DNA of 64,000 nt. Source: an uncultured Treponema sp. Lineage in GTDB: Bacteria; Spirochaetota; Spirochaetia; Treponematales; Treponemataceae. The translations under genes were made by a program, and so were the position numbers. The first letter of the stretch is position 1. Every line of letters starts with the position of its first letter. Below the pieces are notes generated by a model. It saw only the letters and a program-made list of their open reading frames with translations, was not told where the DNA came from and made no database searches. Shown here in pieces: positions 16,928 to 25,815 of the stretch. The DNA lies in assembly GCA_937877515.1 (NCBI GenBank), contig CALFIX010000031.1, positions 1 to 64,000 on the forward strand, written 5' to 3'.

Positions 16928-19079
16928 TTACTTCTCCAATACTGTTTATCTTTATTTCTGCTCCGGCTGAAAGAACTTCTGAATGAGAAATTACAACTAC
17001 ACCAGGAAGTTCCCTTTCTATGCTGGACTTTACCAGCATACGCACTTCTGATGGACACAGGATAACCGGATAATAATTTTTTTCACGCACCTGAGCTATT
17101 GTTGACGACATGGCATTTATGTATTTACGGCCATCAACCGGATCAAAAGCAACGAAAGGCTTTTTACCCGGCTGATCAGAAACACCATGGCTTAAAATCA
17201 TCTCACATAAAGACTGAGAAATTGTTATTACATTTAAAACTTTATTTTCGTCCGCATACTGCAAACAAATTTGAGCCCCCAAGGCTTCCCTTACCTTTTC
17301 TGTAAGCACATAAGGGTCATGAGTATACTTTCCGTAGTCACCTAAAGTTTCTAAAATTGTAACCATATTGCGTATGCTTACCTGCTCGCTCAAAAGATTT
17401 CTTAGGACAGCCTCAATCTCGCCATAAGAGAACTTATATTCACCACTTGTAACTTCGTCTACAACAACCTGATTTGTTTCTTTCAGCTTAGTTATAATTG
17501 AACTTACTTCCTGCCTGCTTAGGATTTCTGCAGCATGCTTACGAATAATTTCTGTAAGATGAGTTGCTATAATTGTCGGAGGGTCAATAACTGCATAACC
17601 AGCCCGTTCGGCTTCCTGGCGCTTGCTTTCTGGAATCCAAATGGCATCCATTCCAAAGGCGGGATCCTTTGTAGCTTCTCCTGTAAGCTCCATATTTTTA
17701 GGAACAGGCCCCATATTTATACACATATAGTAACCGATCTTTAGATGGCTTGAACCTGCTTCTATGCCGCGGATTTTAAACGAATACTGTTCAGGGTCTA
17801 AGGCCATGCTATCTCTGATACGTATAGGAGGGACAACCAGACCTAAGTCTAAAGCCTGTTCCTTTCTGATTTTTGTAACTCTCTCAAGAAGCTCAGCCCC
17901 CTTATCTTTATCTACAAGAGGAATAAGGGCATAACCTAAGTCCAAGGAAAGAGCATCAGGAGTGACCAAAGGAGAAATTTCATCTGGAGAAGAACCTGTT
18001 TGCTTAGAAGATAAAGCCGTTTCCGCTTTAATTTTTTCTGCTTCTTTTTTCTGATCTTCTACGCGTTTCATTCTAATACCAAAGAAAATAAGTAAAGCTC
18101 CACCCGGGATAAGGATGAACGCAGAAGAATTATGGAATGCAAGTCCCATAACGGCAAGGGTTGCACCAACAATAATATAAATTGTTCCGTCGATAGAGAA
18201 CTGCTTTTTGATTTCGTCAGGTAAGAACTCATTACTACCACTATTACCTGTTACAAGAAGACCTGTCGCAAATGATAACATTAAAGCAGGAAGCTGACTC
18301 ATAAGACCGTCGCCTATTGTAAGCTTTGCATAGGCATTTAAGGCGTCCATGGGTCCAAGCCCTGCAATCATACCGGTTATGATTCCACCGATAAGGTTAA
18401 CAACAGTTATAAAAATACCAGCTTTAACGTTTCCACTTACAAACTTAGAAGAACCGTCCATCGCTGAATAAAAACCTATTTCTTGGTTTAAGAGAGCTTT
18501 TCTTCTTTTGGCTTCTTCATCTGTAATAAGGCCTGCATTCAGGTCATTTTGAATGTCAAACATTTTGTTGTTCATTGCGTCCAGTGTAAAGCGGGCGCTT
18601 ACTTCTGTTACACGATCAGCACCCTTTGTTACAACAAGCATCTGAACAACTATAAGAATTATAAAAATTATAAAACCGACTACAACATTGTCACCGGCTA
18701 CAATATTTGCAAAAGTTTGAACCATTTCACTCTGACCGTTCATATTTAAGCGACCGCTAGAGCCTACAACAGGATGAATTAAAATGTTTCTGGTAGATGA
18801 AATGTTTATTGCAAGTCCAAAAAGCGTTGCAAACAAAACTACTTGTGGGAATGTAGAAAAATCAGCCGAACGACGTAAATAAATAACTGTTAAAAGAATA
18901 ATAAAAGAAATGGCAAGATTTAAAACCATAGCTATGTCTATTGCAACTTTTCCAAGAGGAATAAACATAAAAAGAATTACAACAATAACTGCAACTGCAA
19001 ATATATGATCGCTTAAAACGGAAAAAAATTTTCCGCTAGAAATCTTTGAGCTTTCAACACTAGCCTGAGCTTCTGACAT
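16917..19079 (-). CDS. flhA: FlhA, flagellar type III export gate protein
   Basis: A 720-residue protein with about eight N-terminal membrane helices (residues 30-330) and a large cytoplasmic domain (about 380-720). The FHIPEP signature region is present as VSARFTLDAMNNKMFDIQND followed by LNAGLI; the usual PGKQM is NNKMF here. The cytoplasmic domain binds chaperone-substrate pairs, while the membrane part uses the ion gradient to drive export. GGGG lies 4 bases before the ATG. It lies 55 bp after flhB and overlaps flhF, in the order typical of treponemes. Confidence 0.96.
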   Translation of the reverse strand: MSEAQASVESSKISSGKFFSVLSDHIFAVAVIVVILFMFIPLGKVAIDIAMVLNLAISFIILLTVIYLRRSADFSTFPQVVLFATLFGLAINISSTRNILIHPVVGSSGRLNMNGQSEMVQTFANIVAGDNVVVGFIIFIILIVVQMLVVTKGADRVTEVSARFTLDAMNNKMFDIQNDLNAGLITDEEAKRRKALLNQEIGFYSAMDGSSKFVSGNVKAGIFITVVNLIGGIITGMIAGLGPMDALNAYAKLTIGDGLMSQLPALMLSFATGLLVTGNSGSNEFLPDEIKKQFSIDGTIYIIVGATLAVMGLAFHNSSAFILIPGGALLIFFGIRMKRVEDQKKEAEKIKAETALSSKQTGSSPDEISPLVTPDALSLDLGYALIPLVDKDKGAELLERVTKIRKEQALDLGLVVPPIRIRDSMALDPEQYSFKIRGIEAGSSHLKIGYYMCINMGPVPKNMELTGEATKDPAFGMDAIWIPESKRQEAERAGYAVIDPPTIIATHLTEIIRKHAAEILSRQEVSSIITKLKETNQVVVDEVTSGEYKFSYGEIEAVLRNLLSEQVSIRNMVTILETLGDYGKYTHDPYVLTEKVREALGAQICLQYADENKVLNVITISQSLCEMILSHGVSDQPGKKPFVAFDPVDGRKYINAMSSTIAQVREKNYYPVILCPSEVRMLVKSSIERELPGVVVISHSEVLSAGAEIKINSIGEVNAI

Positions 19080-19134
19080 GAGTCCCCACCCACTTTTTTT
19101 TATTTAGCCCTATCCCCATAAGGCTTTTAGCATT

Positions 19135-20295
19135 TTATGCTTTTTTTTGTTTTTTATCCATGTATCCAATCTGTGCATATATGTTAGCAATAATTGCCAT
19201 ATATGACACAGGTATTATATCACCAATTTGCGTTTCTGCATAGAGTGAACGAGCCAAAGGTCTATTTTCTATGATTGGAACATCCGCTTCTTTTGCAATT
19301 TTCTTTATTGTTAAAGCCGTATTATCAACACCCTTCGCAGTAACTTCAGGAGCTTCGTAATCTTCTCCATATTTTAAAGAAACCGCATAATGCGTAGGGT
19401 TTGTAATAACAACATCAGACTCTCTAACAGCTTGAGGCATATTGCGACTTAAAAGTTCTCTTTGAGCCTGCTGAAGATGCCCTTTTACTACAGGGTCTCC
19501 TTCCTGCTCTTTCATTTCTTCTTTTACTTCCTGAACTTTCATCTTCATTTCTTCTTTGAAAGTCCTGCGCTGCATAAGGTAGTCAAGAATACTTATTCCC
19601 AAAAGAATGACTGCACAAATAACCAAAAGCTTAGAAACCATTAGTCCAACTTGATGCACGGCAGATTCAGGACCTGCAGTCTTTAAAAATGTAAGAGTTG
19701 TATCCAAATCTTTTTTTATAAGAGCATAAGCTACTAAGGCAATAACGGTAACTTTTCCAATTGATTTTGCAATGTTAAAAAGTCCCTTTAGTGAGAAAAC
19801 TGTATTTTTAAAATATTTAATAAAATCAGGAACAATCTTTTTAAAGTTAGGCCGAATGGTTTTTAGAGTAAAAATAAAACCTTTATTCTGAATTAAATTA
19901 GCAGCAATACCAGCTATGGCACCGACAACAGAAAAAGGTATGGCTAAAAGCAAGAAATAACGGGCAAATGCATAAAAAAAGCGGCTGTCATCTACATGAG
20001 GAGAAAGTATATTGTTAAAGTAAAAAATAAGAATCTCTTTAAATTTATTTTCCATCCACGGAGCCAGTGCAATTAAGAGGACTACTGTAAAAAGAAATAC
20101 TAAAGCTCCGTTTAATTCCTGGCTTTTAGCAATTTGACCTTCTTCACGAGCTTTTCGTAACCTAGTTTCTGTTGGGTCTTCTGTTCTTCCTTCATCTTCT
20201 GCAGCAAACCATTGCAAATCTATTTGAGGGACTACAGAAAAATTTAACGGCACAGCTTTTATAATCTGCTTAGAAGGAGAACAAAACCTTATCAT
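19135..20295 (-). CDS. flhB: FlhB, flagellar export switch protein
   Basis: A 386-residue export-gate protein with four membrane helices and a cytoplasmic C-terminal domain. The N-terminal motif is DLQWFAAEDEGRTEDPTETR followed by LRKAREEGQIAKSQEL, as in the family. The autocleavage site NPTH is intact near residue 298 (DVVITNPTHYAVSLKYGED); cleavage there switches export from rod/hook to filament substrates. The ATG overlaps the fliR stop (ATGA). About 20 residues before the conserved start are extra; an internal start is possible but lacks a better ribosome site. Confidence 0.95.
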   Translation of the reverse strand: MIRFCSPSKQIIKAVPLNFSVVPQIDLQWFAAEDEGRTEDPTETRLRKAREEGQIAKSQELNGALVFLFTVVLLIALAPWMENKFKEILIFYFNNILSPHVDDSRFFYAFARYFLLLAIPFSVVGAIAGIAANLIQNKGFIFTLKTIRPNFKKIVPDFIKYFKNTVFSLKGLFNIAKSIGKVTVIALVAYALIKKDLDTTLTFLKTAGPESAVHQVGLMVSKLLVICAVILLGISILDYLMQRRTFKEEMKMKVQEVKEEMKEQEGDPVVKGHLQQAQRELLSRNMPQAVRESDVVITNPTHYAVSLKYGEDYEAPEVTAKGVDNTALTIKKIAKEADVPIIENRPLARSLYAETQIGDIIPVSYMAIIANIYAQIGYMDKKQKKA

Positions 20296-21113
20296 AAAAT
20301 TTGCCCTCCCAAACGAAGGAACAGCCGCTCCATCTGATGAAAGCCCTGAACAAAACTCGATGTAAAAAATTCACACATGTATGGCATAAGCTGAGTAATT
20401 ACAAAGAATGATGTGAGCATAAGAATCGGGAATCCTTCTGAAAGCAAGTTCATTTGAGGAGCAGCCTTTGCAAGAATTCCAACTGTAACATTTATTAAAA
20501 AAAGTGTTGCCATTATTGGAAGAGCTATAGTAAATGCATTTACAAACAGAGAACTAAGACCTGAAAGCATAAAATGCATTAATTCTTCACTGTGATTTAC
20601 AATAGCAAATGCATTTAAAGATTTAAAACTTGTAACTAATCCGCCTAAAAATAATTCCTGGAACCAATGATTCTGCAAAAATATGAGCATTGCAATTAAA
20701 TTTAAATACTGACCCATTAAAGGATTTTCTACCTGGTTAAGGGAGTCATAAGCTTCTGCCGCACTGAAGCCCATCTGAAAAGCAAAAAATTGTCCTGCCG
20801 TGCTAAATGATGCAAATATAATCTGAATAAAAAAGCCTAAAACAATACCAATTAAACCTTCTCCCAAAAGAAGCAAAACGTATTCTAAAGTAAAAGAACC
20901 GTCACTCTGAATGTAGTCTGCATAAGGAGCAAAAGAGCCGGAAATAAGAGAAACCTGAGGAAATATAAAATATGCCATGTATCCTGTTAACGCCAGTTTT
21001 GCAATTCTAGAAATATTACGCGAAGAAAAAAGCGGTAAGGTGAGGATAAATGCAAATGTACGGGAAGCTACAAGCAAAAAAACAGGAGCTTCTGAAACAA
21101 TGCTCTCCAGCAT
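20292..21113 (-). CDS. fliR: FliR, flagellar export gate protein
   Basis: A 273-residue integral membrane protein. It starts MLESIVSEAPVFLLVASRTF and has about six hydrophobic helices, including GLIGIVLGFFIQIIFASFST and the family segment AFQMGFSAAEAYDSLNQ. FliR joins FliP and FliQ in the helical export-gate core of the basal body. It is 18 bp after fliQ and overlaps flhB by 4 bp, the usual order P-Q-R-flhB. The length is normal for FliR (about 255-275). Confidence 0.94.
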   Translation of the reverse strand: MLESIVSEAPVFLLVASRTFAFILTLPLFSSRNISRIAKLALTGYMAYFIFPQVSLISGSFAPYADYIQSDGSFTLEYVLLLLGEGLIGIVLGFFIQIIFASFSTAGQFFAFQMGFSAAEAYDSLNQVENPLMGQYLNLIAMLIFLQNHWFQELFLGGLVTSFKSLNAFAIVNHSEELMHFMLSGLSSLFVNAFTIALPIMATLFLINVTVGILAKAAPQMNLLSEGFPILMLTSFFVITQLMPYMCEFFTSSFVQGFHQMERLFLRLGGQIL

Positions 21114-21131
21114 ATAAAAAACACACTTCTC

Positions 21132-21401
21132 CTACTTTGCCATCTGAGGGATAAGACGAAACACATCAACCGTATACCCCGCCATAGAAGAAAACATCCA
21201 GCCGCCTAAAAGAGCAAGCATCAGAAGTATGATTAAAAGCTTCGGCAAGAAAGTTAAAGTCTGTTCCTGAATGGAAGTTGTTGCCTGAAAAATTGCAACC
21301 ACAAGACCGATTAATAAAGCAGAGCCTAAAATTGGAGCAGTAAGCTTAAATACCTGCCATATTCCCTGTTGCATAATACCTACAATTCTGTTTAATCCCA
21401 T
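21132..21401 (-). CDS. fliQ: FliQ, flagellar export gate protein
   Basis: An 89-residue protein with two membrane helices (about residues 18-40 and 52-76). The conserved loop between them reads VVAIFQATTSIQEQTLTFLP followed by KLL, which matches the family. FliQ subunits form part of the export channel with FliP and FliR. GGGAG lies 6 bases before the ATG. It sits between fliP (24 bp) and fliR (18 bp). Confidence 0.94.
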   Translation of the reverse strand: MGLNRIVGIMQQGIWQVFKLTAPILGSALLIGLVVAIFQATTSIQEQTLTFLPKLLIILLMLALLGGWMFSSMAGYTVDVFRLIPQMAK

Positions 21402-21425
21402 TTATTTCTCCCATCACTAAAAAAA

Positions 21426-22238
21426 TTAATGAATTACACTCTGAAAAAGCTGACCTGTTAAAAGTCCCCATCCGTCAACTAATACAAAAAGCATAAGCTT
21501 AAACGGCATGGAAATTTGAACAGGCGGCAGCATCATCATACCCATACTCATAAGAATACTTGCTACAACCATATCTATTACAATAAACGGAATGTAAAGC
21601 AAGACGCCTATTTTAAAAGCTACAGTAAGTTCATGTAAAATATATGCAGGAATTAAAATATATGTTGGAACATCTGCAAGAGTATTTGGCTTATCCAGAT
21701 GGGCCATATTCATAAAAGTCGCAATGTAAGAAGTGTCATCCTGCATTTGTGTATACATAAACATACGGATAGGTTTTTCTGCATTTTCATAAGCTTCTGT
21801 AAGCGTAATCTGATTATCAGAAAGGGGCTTAAAGGATTCATCATAAACAGTTTTAAAAGTCGGCCACATGCAAAATAAGGTCATAAAAAGTGCGATTCCA
21901 TTTAAAACGGCAGTAGGAGGAACCTGCTGTAAACTTAAAGCTCTTTTTATAAAATCTAAAACAATAGAAAAGCGTAAAAAACAGGTGACTAATATTAAAA
22001 TACTTGGAGCCAACGTTAAGAGAGTAAGTAAAACCAAAAGCTGAACGCTAAACGCAACCTCATGCCCTGTCTGGGGAGCTGTTGCATTAATGCTTATATT
22101 CGGAAAATTTACTCCAGTAACCCCCTGGCTCATCTGTGTATTTCCCTGGGCAGAACCTTGAGGAAACGAAGAGTTAGACTGAGAAAAAGCCAGCAAAGGT
22201 AAAAATGCAAGAAGAAAAACTAAAAATCTTTTTTTCAT
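21426..22238 (-). CDS. fliP: FliP, flagellar export gate protein
   Basis: A 270-residue protein with a cleavable-type signal peptide (MKKRFLVFLLAFLPLLAFSQ) and four later membrane helices. Family motifs are LAPSILILVTCFLRFSIVLD near residue 77, LQQVPPTAVLNGIALFMTLF, and the C-terminal MSMGMMMLPPVQISMPFKLM. FliP forms the pentameric ring of the export gate. The ATG overlaps the fliO stop by one base with GGAG 5 bases upstream. A Gln/Ser/Asn-rich spacer (residues 20-50) follows the signal peptide. Confidence 0.95.
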   Translation of the reverse strand: MKKRFLVFLLAFLPLLAFSQSNSSFPQGSAQGNTQMSQGVTGVNFPNISINATAPQTGHEVAFSVQLLVLLTLLTLAPSILILVTCFLRFSIVLDFIKRALSLQQVPPTAVLNGIALFMTLFCMWPTFKTVYDESFKPLSDNQITLTEAYENAEKPIRMFMYTQMQDDTSYIATFMNMAHLDKPNTLADVPTYILIPAYILHELTVAFKIGVLLYIPFIVIDMVVASILMSMGMMMLPPVQISMPFKLMLFVLVDGWGLLTGQLFQSVIH

Positions 22239-22897
22239 TAAGACTCCTCACTGCTTTCTTCTTCTTCAGAAAGATGTTTATTTTTTAGGGAGTCAATAAT
22301 TCTTGATGCACCGCCATCATCATAAACATTGGAAACACGAGACTTCTTTTTAGGCATAAAAATTTCTAAAAGCTCATCAAATGTTCTTGGTTTTTTTATA
22401 CCGGCATTTTTGTCAGCATAAACATTCATATCCTGAATAAGCTCTTCATTTGTAACTTCAGAAATAAGGTTTATGGAACTATCTGTAACTCCAAGAATGT
22501 AAGCCTTGTCTATAAGAGAAACTATTTGAACCGATTTCCCTTGTCCTAAACTTATTGAAGAAACACGTCGCAAAAAAGGATCCGGTTCAGAAGAGGTTTC
22601 TTCCGGCATTGTTTTTTTTCTTAAGAAACGAAAAACAAAATAAATTGCAGCTATTACAATTAAGAGAACTATTATCATTCTAACAAAAACCCAAAGACCA
22701 CCGGAGCCGCTGGAAAAATTTGCATTGTCAGTTACAGTTGAAGAATCTGTAAGCTGAATTTGAGTTTCATCAATTGAAGAAGTAACAGTCTGTTTTTGAG
22801 AAGATTCAGAATCTTGTGAAAAGACATGCTGCACTCCGAAAACGCAAAACAGCATCAGGAGTGCAAAAATCTTAGAGTATTTCGTATGTTCCCCCAC
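22238..22897 (-). CDS. fliO: FliO (FliZ-type) flagellar biosynthesis protein
   Basis: A 219-residue protein with a signal peptide-like N-terminus (KIFALLMLFCVFGVQHVFSQ), a Ser/Thr-rich periplasmic segment, one membrane helix (WVFVRMIIVLLIVIAAIYFV, about residues 70-90) and a cytoplasmic FliO domain (RVSSISLGQGKSVQIVSLID followed by KAYILGVTDSSINLI). FliO helps assemble the FliP ring. The start appears to be GTG at 22897, since an in-frame stop lies just upstream; the ribosome site is weak. It lies between fliY and fliP, as in other treponemes. A Lys/Glu-rich tail ends the protein. Confidence 0.88.
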   Translation of the reverse strand: MGEHTKYSKIFALLMLFCVFGVQHVFSQDSESSQKQTVTSSIDETQIQLTDSSTVTDNANFSSGSGGLWVFVRMIIVLLIVIAAIYFVFRFLRKKTMPEETSSEPDPFLRRVSSISLGQGKSVQIVSLIDKAYILGVTDSSINLISEVTNEELIQDMNVYADKNAGIKKPRTFDELLEIFMPKKKSRVSNVYDDGGASRIIDSLKNKHLSEEEESSEES

Positions 22898-22917
22898 CCA
22901 ATAACATTACGAGTCAA

Positions 22918-24123
22918 TTACATAGAAGATGTAACGTGCTCGATTGCAGGAAGAATTTCTGTTACACGAACACCAAAGTTTTCGTCAATAACAACAACTT
23001 CTCCCTTTGCAATTGGCTTATGATTTACTAATATGTCAACAGGTTCACCGGCAAGCTTATCAAGCTCTATGATGGTACCTTCACCCATTCCTAAAATATC
23101 TTTTATAGTCTTTTTGGTACGACCTAATTCTACGGTCATTTCCATAAAGACGTCCATAATAAGGCTTATGTTTCCTTCAGCCCCGCTTCCTGTAGTCTGT
23201 TGAAGATTAGGGAAAGAAAGAGACTGTACGTTTGGAGGAGGCTGCATCATTCCACCCATCATGTTCATGCCACCCATGTTCATACCGCCCATCTGCTGCA
23301 TTCCCATGCCGCCCATATTCATGCCTCCCATCTGGCCCATGCCACCCATGTTCATGCCGCCCATCTGCTGCATTCCCATGCCGCCCATATTCATGCCGCC
23401 ACCCATAGAGGCATTTGCAACAGGCTGCTGAGAAAAGCCCATGGAAGCCTGAACGGCTGCCTGAGCTGCCTTTGTGCCACCGCCCAAAGCTGTAGCCATA
23501 CCGTCTGCAACAGAAGAATTAACGGCTTCCCAAAGGGTAAAAGCCTCTCCGTCTAAAGTAACCGGATATGTAAACAATGCAAACGTACCTTGTGGCATTC
23601 TGACCATTGCCTTAGGCTGATTTACTGCTTCCGGAGGATTTGTTGCAAGTCCGGGCAGCTTACCGCCTGCACTAAGCTCTGTAATTTCTGCACCGGAATG
23701 AGATGAAACAACCTCTGCTATAACAGAAAGCCCCATATCATCCAAGGTAGGATTTTCTTCCTTGTTAATTAGACCGACAAGTTTTGTTGCAAACTCTGTA
23801 GACATAATAAAGAGATGGTCGCCGGAAAGCGTTGCAGAATAGTCTGCCATTACAGCTATAACCATTTCCGGAACTTTTGCCAGAAGCTGATCACGGCCAC
23901 AGGCTTCAACCGTCGGCTCCCCTACTGAGGCATCTTTTTCTGTCATATTAGACAGAACACCGGCAAGCTTATCTTTTATTTTAAGAGAAAAATCCTGCAA
24001 AGTTTTTATGTCGATTTCGGCAGAACTTTCACTCGTGGAGCTTCCTCCAGAGCTAAGACCACCCATGTCTACGCCACTAAGCAATGCGTCAATTTCTTCC
24101 TGAGATATAGATCCTTCGCTCAT
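22918..24123 (-). CDS. fliY: FliY/FliN flagellar switch protein with Met/Gly-rich linker
   Basis: A 401-residue motor switch protein. It starts MSEGSISQEEIDALLSG, the short CheY-binding type motif also found at the start of FliM. A CheC/FliY-like middle domain follows (about residues 40-220) and a C-terminal FliN/SpoA domain (about 310-401; VFMEMTVELGRTKKTIKDIL, then EPVDILVNHKPIAKGEVVVI). In between, residues 240-291 are nearly pure Met, Gly, Asn and Gln in tandem repeats. The start overlaps the fliM stop by 4 bp. It forms the C-ring with FliM and FliG and sets rotation direction. The low-complexity linker is unusual in length. Confidence 0.94.
   Translation of the reverse strand: MSEGSISQEEIDALLSGVDMGGLSSGGSSTSESSAEIDIKTLQDFSLKIKDKLAGVLSNMTEKDASVGEPTVEACGRDQLLAKVPEMVIAVMADYSATLSGDHLFIMSTEFATKLVGLINKEENPTLDDMGLSVIAEVVSSHSGAEITELSAGGKLPGLATNPPEAVNQPKAMVRMPQGTFALFTYPVTLDGEAFTLWEAVNSSVADGMATALGGGTKAAQAAVQASMGFSQQPVANASMGGGMNMGGMGMQQMGGMNMGGMGQMGGMNMGGMGMQQMGGMNMGGMNMMGGMMQPPPNVQSLSFPNLQQTTGSGAEGNISLIMDVFMEMTVELGRTKKTIKDILGMGEGTIIELDKLAGEPVDILVNHKPIAKGEVVVIDENFGVRVTEILPAIEHVTSSM
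23249..23404 (-). repeat. Tandem repeat encoding the Met/Gly-rich linker of FliY
   Basis: Short units coding for MNMGGMGMQQMGG and MNMGGMGQMGG-like blocks alternate over about 155 bp. A longer unit of about 45 bp, coding for MNMGGMGMQQMGG, occurs twice almost unchanged. Its length is likely to vary among strains through slippage. The opposite strand shows a meaningless His/Ala-rich open frame caused by the same repeat. Confidence 0.85.
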
Positions 24124-25154
24124 ATAGATTCTTCTCCTTCTGCGGTTAATTCTTCAAATTCACCATCTTCTTTCTGTTCAAGCTTACCAATAATCTGTAC
24201 GGCCATTTTTTTGCCGACATTACCTGCCTGACAGTAGAACTTTTTTCTATTTCCTACGTTCAGTGTAAGAGGTTCTCCTACACGAACAGTATTCAATCTG
24301 ATTATATCTCCAACACGCAAATTTAATACATCGCGTATCGGTACATTTATTGTTCCAACTTCTGCAACTACTTCCATTTCTACGTCACTGAGCTTCTCTT
24401 TTAAGGTACCCAAATACTGAGTTGTAGAAGAACGACGTACAGAACTAAACCAGAACTGACTGGAAAGTTTTGAAACAATAGGTTCAATTGTAATGTAGGG
24501 AATACAGATATTCATCATACCTGCTTCCTCACCAATTTTAATTTCCAGTGTTACCAATATAACCATTTCGCTAGGCGGAACAATCTGGGCAAACTGAGGG
24601 TTTGTTTCAATCTGCTGAAGACGCGGTCTTAAGTCTATTACCTGAGTCCAAGCCTCTCGAATGTTTGCCAAAATACGAACTATAATGCCTTCCATTACGG
24701 ACTGTTCAATATCTGTAAGGTCACGGTTTACTTTGCCACCTGTATCTCCAGAGCCACCGAAAAGACGGTCAATCATTATGAATGTGATCTCAGGAGCAAT
24801 TTCCAAAACGGCATTACCCTTTAAAGGATCCATATTTATAACGGCAAGCGTTGTCGGAGTTGGGATAGAACGAATAAACTCTTCATAAGTAAGCTGATCT
24901 ACGCTGGCCACGTGAACATGAACTAACGTACGGAGCTGAGCAGAAAGGCTTGTAGTCGTAAGACGTGCAAAAGTTTCATGCATGTTACTGACCGTACGGA
25001 TCTGTTCCTTTGAGAACTTATCCGGACGACGGAAGTCATAAATCTTTATACGTCTAGTGTCACTAACCGGCTTAAAGTCGTCAGTTTCCTGATCGCCTGA
25101 GCTTATAGCCTGGAGAAGCTGGTCAATTTCGTCCTGTGACAGAACTTCATTCAT
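24120..25154 (-). CDS. fliM: FliM flagellar motor switch protein
   Basis: A 344-residue C-ring protein. The CheY-P binding N-terminus is MNEVLSQDEIDQLLQAISSG. The middle domain contains FRRPDKFSKEQIRTVSNMHE, the family signature at its head, and LFGGSGDTGGKVNRDLTDIE with the GGxG motif. The C-terminal SpoA domain (about 265-335) includes INVPIRDVLNLRVGDIIRLN. FliM links FliG to FliN/FliY. AGGTGGA lies 7 bases before the ATG. Length and order (fliL-fliM-fliY) are typical. Confidence 0.96.
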   Translation of the reverse strand: MNEVLSQDEIDQLLQAISSGDQETDDFKPVSDTRRIKIYDFRRPDKFSKEQIRTVSNMHETFARLTTTSLSAQLRTLVHVHVASVDQLTYEEFIRSIPTPTTLAVINMDPLKGNAVLEIAPEITFIMIDRLFGGSGDTGGKVNRDLTDIEQSVMEGIIVRILANIREAWTQVIDLRPRLQQIETNPQFAQIVPPSEMVILVTLEIKIGEEAGMMNICIPYITIEPIVSKLSSQFWFSSVRRSSTTQYLGTLKEKLSDVEMEVVAEVGTINVPIRDVLNLRVGDIIRLNTVRVGEPLTLNVGNRKKFYCQAGNVGKKMAVQIIGKLEQKEDGEFEELTAEGEESI

Positions 25155-25181
25155 GTTCTATTCCACCTTATAATAATTGTG

Positions 25182-25730
25182 CTACTGCTGCACAACATCC
25201 TTTGCTGTAAAGCGAACGTCTCTTATACGAGCGTTATTCAAAATATCTTCGTTAATTCCATCTCTGATTTTTTGTCTAATTACCTCTTCATTCTGAGGCT
25301 TTAAAGACTCTACTGTCTGTTCAGAGAAGAAACGCCGCAAGAAGTCTATAATCTCTATACGGCGAGAAGTAATTTCTGTAGAAGCAGCTTTGTCATCTTT
25401 TTTGTACCCCAAAGCAATTGTAACTGCAACACTCGCAGGAACAGGATCGCTTGTCGTAGTACGAATCTGATCTATAGAAGTATACCAGTCATATTCCTCT
25501 CTCTGACTTGTATATTCTTCACTAACCGGTAAAGCAGTCTGCTTTGGACCTGCTTTATTAAGAATAATTGTTGTAATAACAACTATAGTGACAATAAGAA
25601 TAACGGCTGCAACACCAATTAAAATCCATTTTAAAAGCCCCGGAAGAACACCCTTAAGGCCACCTTTTTTTCCGCCACCGGAACCAGCACCCATGTCGCC
25701 ATCTAAGTCGCCTGCATCTTCGTCTGCCAT
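25182..25730 (-). CDS. fliL: FliL, stator-associated flagellar protein
   Basis: A 182-residue single-pass membrane protein. An acidic and Gly-rich cytoplasmic N-terminus (MADEDAGDLDGDMGAGSGGG) precedes the membrane helix WILIGVAAVILIVTIVVITT (about residues 34-55). The periplasmic FliL domain contains VTIALGYKKDDKAASTEITS and RRIEIIDFLRRFFSEQTVES. FliL rings surround the MotB part of the stator and support torque, and in spirochaetes affect periplasmic flagella orientation. GGAGG lies 10 bases before the ATG. An 85 bp gap separates it from motB, with no promoter that I trust. Confidence 0.92.
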   Translation of the reverse strand: MADEDAGDLDGDMGAGSGGGKKGGLKGVLPGLLKWILIGVAAVILIVTIVVITTIILNKAGPKQTALPVSEEYTSQREEYDWYTSIDQIRTTTSDPVPASVAVTIALGYKKDDKAASTEITSRRIEIIDFLRRFFSEQTVESLKPQNEEVIRQKIRDGINEDILNNARIRDVRFTAKDVVQQ

Positions 25731-25815
25731 ATTATATATTCCTCCAAGTTAAAACTTTCTAAAATTAATATCGACATTTTTTTTATTGAGTTTAGCACTA
25801 AGACTTTCTAACCCC

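Noticed and set aside
23249..23404. Possible CRISPR or direct-repeat array
   Set aside because: The repeats are in frame inside fliY without spacers of equal length; it is a coding low-complexity repeat.
23200..23556. His/Ala-rich frame on the plus strand (118 codons)
   Set aside because: It is the complement of the Met/Gly repeat of fliY and its composition follows from that repeat; not a metal-binding protein.
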